A stretch of DNA of 64,000 nucleotides. Origin: Pegea sp. RAD2-039 (lineage: Eukaryota > Chordata > Thaliacea > Salpida > Salpidae). Position numbers and translations under genes: made by a program. The stretch is taken from the NCBI GenBank assembly GCA_034620365.1, contig JAQGEQ010000295.1, forward strand, positions 223,742 to 287,741, given 5' to 3'. This document shows positions 1 through 10,550 of this stretch, in pieces; position 1 is the first letter of the stretch; each line of letters opens with the position of its first letter. The notes below the pieces were generated by a model. It saw only the letters and a list, made by a program, of their open reading frames with translations, was not told where the DNA came from and searched no databases.

Positions 1-629
1 GTTTAGGTTTACGTTACAACAAAATTATTGCAGTTGTTGACTAATTGATGACTTTTTTATTGGCAATTCTTATTAATACTAATATAGTTTAAGATTGCTA
101 GCCTTCTTGCGACTTTAAACTAAAATCATTATTTATCTATATTTATATATCTATATTTATAATATTTATCTGATATTAAATATCACCCAGTAAAAAATAA
201 TAGAAAATACAGTTAATATGAAGATTTATAATATGAGAAGTCACAAAATGTTTTTGAACTTTGCCAAAAAATAACAATGATTTAGTTCAAATAGGTAAAT
301 ATTAAAATTGTTTCACTTGGGAAAAAGATTTTTACCACTAAATGTTAATGATTGTAAATTACATATAAGTAGCTTGCGATGGATTTTAAGAATTTATAGA
401 TAGAAAACAAATTACAAATCTACAATAATTCTGATATGAAGTTAAAGTTGAAAATATTTCCTGTTTTACACTAAAATGATTTTTCCCAAAAAAGGTACTT
501 AAGATTTTGAAAATTAAGATCTTTCAACTCTGAAGGCATGTTAAGTAATCGACGTACAACATGTATTATAATATAGGCATTTGAATTAAATTATACATTT
601 GACTTTAATGTTGAAAATGAGTTTTGTCG
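1..629. other. AT-rich sequence without a recognised gene
   Basis: No open frame with codon structure and no RNA gene was seen. It abuts the tandem duplication at 630-1775 and may be an outlying, more decayed part of the same repeat family. Confidence 0.4.
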
Positions 630-1775
630 AAAAAATGCAGTATCTATGATATAAAAATATTATTGCTCTGTGTGATTACTAATAACTTAATCTTTAGAAT
701 GCTAATATTTGACCTCAAAGTATCTTATCAAGTTTATCTTTGCCATAGTAGATATTAATTGTGATATTTCTTCGTTTTTTGTTGTATTGTTGTTTTGTTT
801 TAACTTTGATGTAATAAAACATTAATATTTCTACTAAAATCCTTCATTCAACAAATTGAGCTATATATTAAACATTTTCCATTTGATCTTAAATATCATA
901 TGCAGCGGTATTCTGTTGCAAATATAATAAAATTCATATGAAGTTTTGTTGCAATTATAATAAATTTCTAGATAATCCAATTTCACCCATTGCATTTACT
1001 CAAAGTTGAAAGAAAATATTTCAAAATAATTAATATACAAAAAGATAAATTTATGATTTAATTTTGTTCCGATTTGTATCTAAAATGCATTTTAATCTTT
1101 AGAATGAATTATCTAGACACTGTAGTAACAGTTTGTATTACCATTGGTACAAATCTGCAGAGTTAAATGATTTATTCAAATTCTCTTTCTCTTCTTTAAA
1201 GGGATTAGATAAGACGCTGTTATTTGAGGTTGTTTTCAAATTGTCGTAAACTCCAATATTTACAAAAATATCACAAATTAAAAAATAAATTTTGATGAAT
1301 TGTTATTTTATATTTTAATTTCTTACGAAGAAAACTAAATAATTGCTGCAATGTAAATAAACTAAGGCGTCACCACCACATTTTCAGCAGTTTGTTGTAA
1401 AAATGCTGCTTTGATGAGATATAAAAAATTTCATCTTGTTTGATTATTAATAAATAAATCATCAGGTGGTAATTGCTGAATAATCACTGGTACAGGAGAG
1501 TATTGCGTCATGTTTAACTTTATTATAGTAAGTGCTTTCTGTTCATGTTAGTAATCAGCGGTATTTTGTTTTAATTGAAATAGTTTTCTAGAAAATATAA
1601 ATTTCAGCATAGTATTTAGACAAAGTTGAAAGAAACTGTTTAAAAATTAACAAATAGTTAATTGATAATACTGAAAGTAAACTCTATGGTTCAATTTGTT
1701 CCTTTTTGTATCTTAATTTCTCATTAATTTTTAAATGAAGTTATTTAGACGGCATTCTAAGACATATTCAAAGTG
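630..1775 (+). repeat. Diverged tandem duplication related to the 35-59 kb array
   Basis: Two imperfect copies lie side by side, about 630-1135 and 1395-1775. Shared pieces are AATGCAGTATCTATGATATA / AATGCTGCTTTGATGAGATA and the pair CAGCGGTATTCTGTTGCAA (about 903) / CAGCGGTATTTTGTTTTAA (about 1555), each followed by a conserved TTTCTAGA and CAAAGTTGAAAGAAA. The 19-base CAGCGGTATTCTGTTGCAA also occurs on the minus strand near 55.04 kb, followed again by a similar TTGCAAT...CTAGATAATC stretch. GGAGAGTATTGCGTCATG near 1495 resembles the 49-nt exon-like block of the array. I read this as an inverted outlier of that family; no intact gene is visible. Confidence 0.55.
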
Positions 1776-2035
1776 GTCATATTAGTTGATGTGGAATAAT
1801 CATCTAAAACATTTTTTATTGAACATAAAATCAAACAAGCTTTAATTTCAGAGAATGAAAAATTACACCAAAAAAGCTTGACAAAAAATCAAAAGAATCC
1901 CATGATGAAAAAGATAAAATCAGTAGAAATTTTGACATATGTATGATAAATGGAATTAATTGGTGATTGTGAAACCCTTATAATCTAAGGTCGACTACTA
2001 CATAATAACAAAATTATATCTTTAAAAAAGTATGA

Positions 2036-2390
2036 TATCAGTATTGTCATCTCCATCTTCAATTTTTGCTTGAATATTTGATTGATACTTGAATCAGATT
2101 ACAAGAAGTCAACTTGAAATTTTTTCTCCTAATCTTTCTTCAAATTTTAGGTTTGAATCAAAGTTCCAGATTTCAATCATCGGCAGGACGGCCTGCAGTT
2201 GGCATCACTTGTGTCTGTACATCTTTACTGATGTCAATCAGAGGAAAGCAGATTTGAGCTAAATTGGTTTCTATAAGACCTGTTAATTAAGCATTATAGT
2301 TGCATTCTGACTATCAATCGTGAATTGTTAGAGTTATTCTTCTATTCTTTCTGATTTTATAAGAGAGAAACCTTCTGAGAGCATCATATA
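2036..2390 (-). repeat. Dispersed repeat with an exon-like core, also at 50.4 and 54.6 kb
   Basis: Read on the minus strand this matches the plus strand at about 50430-50810 and, in part, 54605-54725. Shared landmarks are AGTAAAGATGTACAGACACA, AAGTGATGCCA and ATTTCAAGTTGACTTCTTGT. A TTAATTAACAG acceptor-like site precedes a short frame (minus strand, about 2285 down to 2180) containing ISKDVQTQVMP and ending at TGA. The 50.5 kb copy has an extra base and loses that frame. It could be the last exon of a decayed gene or part of a mobile element; I do not recognise the product. Confidence 0.5.
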
Positions 2391-5300
2391 TTATGTCTAC
2401 TTTAGTTTGAGTTTAGTTTTGTAGACTAACCAATACAAATTTTTGATGTTTAATTCACTCAATCTAAAAACTAGTTCAATTTAGATGAAATAAACTTATT
2501 AAAACAAAACATCAATATAAATTTAACTTTGAAGTGTTTTGAAAAGTCAATATTTTCGATCAGCTAATCTTAATCTTCTTATAACTATAAAAAGATAGAT
2601 TACTTTAGTTGGTAAATATGTAACATAAACATAATAATACGAAAACTAGGCCATATATAAAATCACTTCAACACTTTTTGAATTTTATTATTAATGACTA
2701 GAACCCCAAAAAAAAATTCTATTGTTTCTATTAGTAGTGATATTTAAATTAAAACTATTTGTTTTTCTGCAGCGTTATCGTTTGGTGTATTTTCAAGCAG
2801 CTACTACTCGTTTACTATGTTTAACAAACAATGAATAATTAAAATACTGATAAAATAAAAATAATGATTTTTTTTTGCTGAACAGCAAAATGTTTGCATA
2901 CTAAAGATATTTTTGTCCTTTAGAAACCAAAATGTTTTTCAATAGTATATTTAAACCATTTATGTAAAAGTACTATCTTCAGTATGTAAACTCCTTTAAT
3001 TTAGATACTTTGCTTTAAACTTTTAGCTTTCAAGTGGTTAAGTTATCATTTATATTTCCTTATTTCTACTTTATAGAAAAATAAATTTAGTGTTTATTTT
3101 TTTAATATTTCTCACCATTGTTAATATAGTATAATTACTTAGTTATCTGGAATAAGTAGTTTACCTTAAAAACTGTTATTTAATATTGGGGTAAAAGTCG
3201 TAATACATGTTTAAATATTGTTTGTTTATTATATGATTTCAATGATTTAAATGCAGGATTTTTATTATATATAATTTCATTTTTAGATAACGTAGTTTTT
3301 CTTAAGAGAAATATTTAAATTTATTTAACTTAAGCATCATTGACTATTTTTACATTAAACATATCGTTTTTTAAAACCTTATTGTTTATTTTGCTGTGTT
3401 GTTTGTAAGGGTAAGTAATTATTAGGGTATTATTACATTATCCTAATAAACACTTACTTTGATTTTTCAACATTATAACCTCTACTAGTAGTTAAAAAAC
3501 CTCAAAAAAATTTATATATCTAATATTTATTGTAGTTTCAAAATATGTTTTTAAATTAAGTGTGTTCAAATGACTTCAATAATCATTTTAAACAGTTGGT
3601 TTTGATAAGCCATGTGTCATTTTATTGTCACTATCAATTATACTTTTTAAAATCAAAAACTTTTATTTTTCAGACTTAAAATTTATAGTAGAACCAGAAA
3701 TAATTGCAGCATCTAGTACCATATTTTAATTTAAAATTATCAACAATTTTTATTAAAAAAATCATTTGATTTATTTACTCAGTGTAACATTTAGAAGTTA
3801 AATCAAATAAAAAATTTATAAGCATTTTTTTTTGTTGATTGCCACTAATATATTTTAAACATTTGTATAAGTCATTTATAGAAATCAGAAACAATTATAA
3901 AATGATATACAAAATATATGTCTAACTTTTTTAAGAAAATTTTGCTTTTAACATTTCATTAAAGCTTTTTGTTTTAATCTTTGACTATTTCTGACACTAA
4001 TTTTTTATTTGATGTAAAAGTTAAACAATTGAAAATTTGCTGCACAACTTATGATTCCTATATAATGCTTTTTTGAAAGTTATTTTAACATAGAATAAAC
4101 CTAAAGTATAGTTCGTGGTAATCTCAAACAAAAGTAGTAGTTTCTAGAATGGATATTTGTTAAGTTTTTAAACTCTGTTGAGCTTAATTCTCTGAATCTA
4201 TCACATTTTCCGAATTATGATGAAACAATCATTAAGTAGATTTTTATTTCTACTATAATACAACAAATTAGATAAAGCAAGTTAATCAAAGAAAAAGTAT
4301 ATGAAAACTTTTTCAAGAACTATTATCTCCTTTTTTCCGGTTTTCTATGTTTTACTCAGTAATGAAATTGATAGGAAATAAACTGAAGCCGATTAATTTC
4401 ATTAATTTGCTTTTATCTTATAAAAGTTAGAAGAATAAAAAAGTTTTTAAGTATAAATATAATAATATAAGTATAAAAATATGAAGAAAGATGCTTGAAA
4501 AGCATAATTTTTCATTACGTAGAATAATAAGTTTTATATATAATGAAGATACAAATAAAGGAAAAAATATATAACTTATTTCACTTCAGTAATCCCCACA
4601 CAATATACCAGTGAATACACACAGAAAAATATATGAAAATCATTGAACATTCCTCAGAAAGTAATTTGAACTGAAAAATCTACGGACAAATCCAATTCAA
4701 ACAAGTTTTTTTTGGAAAAGTAAAAAATTTTAAAGATTTTTTTTTTAAACGTAATCTAAAGAGCTTTTTATATAATTATTACAAAATGCTTCATTAAACA
4801 GTTGTTTCTGCTACAAAATGTTTTTTATTCTTTTTATTATTTATGCTTCTTTTATTTGTAAATAACTTAACACGAGGAAATCTTAAACTTGGAAATTACT
4901 GCCTGGAAATTAAGTTCAGTATTCAAGTTTTAATCATTTTTAAGTAATAAATAAAGAAAAAAATGATATTAAAGCAGTAGAACTTGGAAACATCTTGAAC
5001 ATTTTTTGCGAACTGCATACAAAAAAAAAAGTTTGCAAAATAGAAATATGTTTACCAGGTTGTTTAGGTTCATATTGAGTTCTTTTGACTGTAAAAAGTC
5101 CGTGATCATCGACTACTATCGAATTTAAAAATTAACTTTTGATATTCAAAAGTTTGAATGTTTTTGGTCTATAGCATATAAGTTTGAATCTATTTAGTTG
5201 GTTTCTTGTAATTTTAATCATCTGATGCTGTTCTATTACACTCTATCAATTTGTTGAGGAAATGAGACTGTTGTGTGCTTAAACAGTTTAATATGAATTT

Positions 5301-5697
5301 GCTTTACAGCACAAGTAAATTTAAAATGATGATTTTTATAGCGTCACCTTTTTATCTTTCGTAGCTTTAAAAAGCTATTGCTAGTGAATCCTTGTTGATA
5401 GTCCTTGTCGGTTTAATTTAATTGAAAATGAGTCGAAGCCTACCTAAAAACGTTTTTATTATTCTAAAATTGGTTTTGAGTGGAAGCTTTTGGAAAACTA
5501 ACTGGTTATTTTCCTTGTTGCATAGGACCATTTAAGCAACATAAAATTTCAAAATGTTTCTTAGTCTAGACTTTTAGATACACTAGCACTTCAAGTTTTG
5601 AAATAGTTACATGGGTTGTGCTACTTGTTGAAGCCTTTTTTTAATATTTTAAAAATACATTGTAAGGTCACAAGACAAATTTTAATTTTTGAAAAAA
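2391..5697. other. Gene-free AT-rich stretch
   Basis: Only short open frames, poly-A/T runs and one small perfect hairpin (TTTTGCTG AA CAGCAAAA at 2873-2890) are visible. No coding or RNA gene is supported. Confidence 0.5.
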
Positions 5698-5790
5698 GTT
5701 GCACTGGCAGGATTTGAACCTAGGTTGGTAGAAACATAGTAATTTCCTTAAAACATAAAGTTTATACCAATTGATTTAAAAATCAAGTTC
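5698..5790 (-). mobile_element. tRNA-like fragment, possible SINE head
   Basis: On the minus strand GGTTCAAATCC (5710-5720) is a perfect tRNA T-arm/B-box match, and TAAATCAATTGG (5767-5778) is a poor A-box match. The spacing, about 69 nt from the start of A to the end of B, exceeds the usual 55 or so, and no cloverleaf with paired acceptor ends could be folded by eye. A tRNA-derived SINE remnant is more likely than a working tRNA gene. Confidence 0.35.
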
Positions 5791-5999
5791 AGCAAAAAAT
5801 CAAACAATAAACTGCATTGAAATTTTATTAAACCTTGTAACAGCTAAAGTTATCAACTGACCAGCTATTCATATTTTAACTTTCTATACTAACCAATTCT
5901 TAATGGTTTCATTAAAATCTTAAACATAGCAAATAATTTTCTTATAGCTGTGAAAATTACTAAAAAGCTTAAGAAAACACTCATTTTTACCAGGAAGGT

Positions 6000-6005
6000 T
6001 TTATT
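6000..6005 (-). terminator. Poly(A) signal of the E2F-like gene
   Basis: AATAAA on the minus strand, about 45 nt beyond the E2F-like stop codon. It is the first such hexamer downstream and implies a very short 3' UTR. Confidence 0.5.
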
Positions 6006-6049
6006 TTCACAACTTAAACATTGATAAGAGTTGTTATCCTAGTAAATAC

Positions 6050-6877
6050 TTAAATGTTTGAAGGTTCACTTGAAGTCATAACATAAATGTCATCACCCTC
6101 ATATGTAAGCTCGTAGTTGACGAATTTTAAACCATTTTCTAAACAGCTTAAAGAGGAAGAATCATTTAATTGAGTTTCATCTACAGGCAGGTCAGATTTA
6201 TCTACTGAATTAGTTTTATCTTTATCAAGGTTGACTTTACAATCTTTAACTAATTCATCATTTGCTGACAACATCGTATCTTTTTGATTCTCCGAATTTT
6301 GAATATTAGCACCATTTTCTCTGAAAATAAGGTTTTCAGCGGGCCCTTCTTCTAACTTCAAATCATCATTGTGAGATGCTTCTTCAGAAGAACCTTGCTC
6401 AAATCTTACTTTTGTTCCATTTGGAACCTCGATTGCAATCAAGGCCTCACAATCGTTGAAACATTTAGAGACATCGTCAAATTCAACAAATGCAAGCTTA
6501 TTTTCATTAGCTTCCTTGATATCCTCATTAAAACGATTTTGCACAACTTTTAACAACTCATCAAGGTGTGACTCTTCTTGGTCAAGCAACAGGTTATCAA
6601 ATTTTAGTGATGCTATCTTAGAAATAAGGTCATCACCTTCAAGTTCACAACCAACCCATTTTATACAACTAGAGCCTATTTTTTCAATCAGTCCAACTGC
6701 TTCAAGAACACAGGTTACATCATACAAGCGTCTTGGTCTTGGTAATTTCAATTTTTCAGTAGCTGTTTGAATGTCTAAAATACCACCTCTAGAACTTCTA
6801 AGCAAACTTACAAATTTTATTGCTAGTAGCCTCAATGATTTTTCAGACCTAGCCTTTGATTCTACTGAATCTGCCAT
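6050..6877 (-). CDS. E2F4/5: E2F4/5-like transcription factor, intronless and shortened
   Basis: A 275-residue protein. Residues 12-76 form the E2F winged-helix DNA-binding domain: EKSLRLLAIKFVSLL (12-26) is the E2F4/5-type start of the fold, and RRLYDVTCVLEAVGLIEK (49-66) holds the DNA-contacting RRxYD motif. Residues 80-125 are the leucine-rich dimerisation helix that pairs with DP proteins, and 128-161 (KLAFVEFDDV...CEALIAIEVPNGT) match the first half of the marked box. The second half of the marked box is absent. The remainder is acidic, and only a faint YELTYEGDDIYV (255-266) recalls the pocket-protein-binding tail. Human E2F4 and E2F5 are longer, about 410 and 345 residues. The whole frame is one exon, which suggests a retrocopy. 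The start ATG has AAAA before it and G after it. E2F-DP dimers control cell-cycle genes; whether this shortened form represses, competes or is inactive is inference. Confidence 0.85.
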   Translation of the reverse strand: MADSVESKARSEKSLRLLAIKFVSLLRSSRGGILDIQTATEKLKLPRPRRLYDVTCVLEAVGLIEKIGSSCIKWVGCELEGDDLISKIASLKFDNLLLDQEESHLDELLKVVQNRFNEDIKEANENKLAFVEFDDVSKCFNDCEALIAIEVPNGTKVRFEQGSSEEASHNDDLKLEEGPAENLIFRENGANIQNSENQKDTMLSANDELVKDCKVNLDKDKTNSVDKSDLPVDETQLNDSSSLSCLENGLKFVNYELTYEGDDIYVMTSSEPSNI

Positions 6878-9800
6878 TTTTGTTTGTTTAAGTCAAAACT
6901 TAATACCTAAAATTTAAGAAGATATTAATTGTATCCAAATAAGTATAATGTATAGATAAGAAAAACAATACATAAAATAAGATAAATATAATCTATACTT
7001 TAAAAATATTTTTAAACTTGATTATTATTTATAACATTAAGAAAAGTTTTTCTTTAAAAACAAAAAATATTTAACACAAACTGTTTATTTTGAGAAATAC
7101 TCGACTAACATAAATATTCTAAATCTCAGTTGAAAAAAAAAACAAAATAAAGCTTTTTTAAGAACCATACAGTTTCAGTTTAAGCAACTTCTGGTCTAAC
7201 AACAAGTTTAAAAGTAAAGGTCTACAATTTGTTGTAACTTTAACTTTTTTTTGCTTTGTAACCGTTTTTACATTATATTAAGTAAAACCATTGTTATTTC
7301 TCAAAGTACTTGCACAAAAGATGTTATTGTAATAAAGAGAATAATTCTAGCTAATAATTAAAATAATTACTTTTTCTGAAATATGTTATATTTTGAGTTA
7401 AAGTACATTGAAGCATTGATTTGTTGTTATTAGCTGAAACAAAACATCAAATAACAAAATATTCTTTAAATTGCCCATAAAAATACAAAAATGTTAGTTT
7501 AAACTTTTTTTAATCTTTAAAATTTTATCACTAAATTTTTTTATTTTAACTTTGTGAAATAGAAACTGCTAAATGTTTAAAATATAATATATATTTTAGT
7601 TTTTGACAATTTAAATTTTGTATAAGTATACTTGGATTATGCAGATTTAAAGTAGATTTTCTTAATAAAGAAAAACTTCATTATATCACATTAGTTGATT
7701 TGCAGATTAAATTTAGTAATTAAAACTGCTTTATGACTTTATTGTTCATAGAAAGTAATATCATGATTAGAATAAGTTTCATTTTGATAAATAGAGCTTC
7801 TTAACAAATAGCATTAAACAAATCTCTAAATCAAAGAACTGAAAAAATAAAGTGAAACCGAGTAAACTAAAATACGAAGCTTTGCTTGATTTGTGAACAG
7901 GTAAAAGCCATAATTTAAAAGTTATGACTGCTTTAGCTCTGTAAACTCTACTTAATTAGCTTTTATAAACATTAGTAGTTTATTGACAATGGTTGTAGTA
8001 ACTAATCTTTTGTATTAGACTACAATAGAGCAAAACTACCTTTCTAAAGTTATACTTGAAAATAATAAAAAGTAAACAAAATTAAAGAAAAATGCTAGTC
8101 TTTGAAAAACTGCATTAATTGTCAGCATTATCAAATAAAAAAAATTGTTGCCTCCAAAAATTATATTCTAAAAATTATATATTAAAAATTATATATTATT
8201 ACTTCAAAAGGTAATAAATTGGCGACAGTTAAAGTTAGATTAAACTAGAAAAGTTAAATAAATTCTATAAATATTCTTGTTAAGCCAAGAAATTCATTAA
8301 ATGCCATTATTTCAAGATTACTTTTTTGAATAAGAGAAATAAAATTAATTGTTTATAAATTTTGCTAGATTAGTGATGAGAATCAATATTTTCTTTATGA
8401 GGTACACAATGCCATGCAAAATTGATTTTATTTTTTTAAATCATATAGTGTGAAAAACCACAGGGTTTTGTTGGTAAATGTTTATAATTTTGCAAAACTA
8501 ACGTGTTAAAAGTAAGTCAAAAATAATCCTCATAACACATAGCATAACAACTTTGTTTTATATTTTTGAAAAACCTCCGAGTCAAAAATGACATCTGATA
8601 ACATCTTGACAGGTACTGAAGAAATTTAACTTGTAAGGGATAATTTCGTGTGAAAAAATAAAATTCATTCTTGCAGAATACCGACTTTCTACCACTTACA
8701 AACAAATTTATCACTATCCTAGTTCATAATAAAACTAGTTAAAAAGTTTGACCCGTTCAAAAAAATTATTTTTGTTTTGAGTTTATAATTGCAAATTTTT
8801 GTCTTGAGTTTATAATTGCAAATTTGTGTACATATGCTAAATTACCATGCGTTAAACGTGAGAAAGAATAAGTTGTTAAGATAAAAGATTAAACGAAAAC
8901 TTCAACGAATCTTGATTCTTAAAAGGTCGTAATTTCATAAGTAGAGTTTTGAACTTTTTACTAAAAAATTACACTACGGCTTATAATAAGCTGAATGCCA
9001 CCTCACGAAATAATAATATTAAAATCAAGATTATCCTTCAGTAGGAATTTTGGAAACCAAAATAATCTTTCTAAAAATCAAAATATAGCGAGACTAAAGT
9101 ACAGTGTCGAAAACAATAAAAGGATTGAAATCAATTGAATGGTTTATCTCCTAAATATTTCAATTTTTAGTTTTAAACTCTTGAATAACTTTAAGTCCTT
9201 CCATTTATCTTTGTGATCTTTTTACAAATAGGTTTGCCTAGATATTTAACATTGCTTTATTACAAACCGTAAAAATTGAATAAAAATTATTATCATACTC
9301 CAGTAAGTTTTTAGTAGGTGATAAACTGTTTTTTATAACAGAAATACATCATGAAGATAAATGCTGAAAACTTACGATTGAAATTTAATATCTTTGAAAT
9401 CTTAAACTCATAAAAACTAATATATAATTTCAAATTCAGTCTTCTGAATTAAGTCAGACTACTATTGTAGTTTTATGACAAATCTGATTGTAGTAAGTTG
9501 GATAAAAATAGGTTAAAAACTAAGAGTAGTTAAAAATTGATTGCAATAAAGAATAAAACTATAATTTTATGCAAATTCTGATTCAACTCATTTTTCACCC
9601 ATGATTGTATTTATAAATTTATACTAACAGTCTATACTAACACCAGTAACACTTTTTTCTCTAATTATTAAGGAAATAGATTAAATTAAAGCTGTTGGAC
9701 CTACCTTATAGACGTACGATATTTAGATAATTTTCGATTTTGCAGATTAACGTTTAATACGCACGATTGTTATGATTACTTATTGATATTAATATATTAA

Positions 9801-10430
9801 TAAATGTCATTAGTTTCGTTTAATGAATTTGTATAACAAACATTTTAATCTACAATCTTATGATAGTTTTAAATTCCAAATTGTAATGAAAATTCTAAGT
9901 TATTTTATTTTTATCCTTATAATAAAAGTTATAAAAGCTTATAAAATCAGTGTATAGGTTTATGAATAAGAAAAACTACATTCCCAACTAAGAAAGACCT
10001 TATTGTAGAGAACGTTTTTTTGAAAAATCCTACTAATGTAAAATGCTTAACATTATGTTTAATTCTAGGAAGGTCATTTATATTTGCACTTTGTTGAATT
10101 CGTACAACTTGAACTTGATAGATCACTTTTTGATAAATTTTCATTAAAGACTTTAGTTATAATTTAGCTATATCTAATTGCCCAGACTATGCTCTATCTT
10201 TAATTTCTTTCTTATTGAGCATTTTGTAGTAGTATGTGATTTCAAATCACTGCTTGCTTAGATATGAGATTGATTTTTAAGTAAAATTTATTAAATAAAA
10301 AATTAAACTGTTAAAGTTAGCTCTAGTATCAAAACTAAATATGCAACAAAACTGGTTGTATATTAGATATCAAAGCCACAGATAATCAATTTAACCAGCA
10401 TTTTATTTACAAAGTATTCCTACAACACAA
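6878..10430. other. AT-rich intergenic stretch
   Basis: This separates two genes that both read on the minus strand. No gene is supported. The only structured item is the 27-bp tandem repeat listed at 8777-8830. Confidence 0.45.
8777..8830. repeat. Two-copy 27-bp direct repeat
   Basis: TTGAGTTTATAATTGCAAAT occurs at 8777 and again at 8804, a period of 27 bp, with near identity across the whole unit. Confidence 0.8.
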
Positions 10431-10438
10431 CAAATAAG

Positions 10439-10444
10439 TTTATT
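10439..10444 (-). terminator. Poly(A) signal of the homeobox/zinc-finger gene
   Basis: AATAAA on the minus strand about 110 nt past the stop codon, followed by a GT-rich tract (TTGTTGTGTTG) typical of a downstream cleavage element. It supports the end of the transcript as modelled. Confidence 0.6.
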
Positions 10445-10550
10445 TAGGAAAAACGGAAACTTTAAAACTAGATAAGCTTAGATATGTTTACGTTCGAAAA
10501 GATGTCTATATGTTCTGCGCATGGCGTTTCTTGCGATATTTTAAACGGCA

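Noticed and set aside
6371-6770. Plus-strand frames inside the E2F-like gene
   Set aside because: They are antisense shadows of a gene with clear domain matches on the minus strand.
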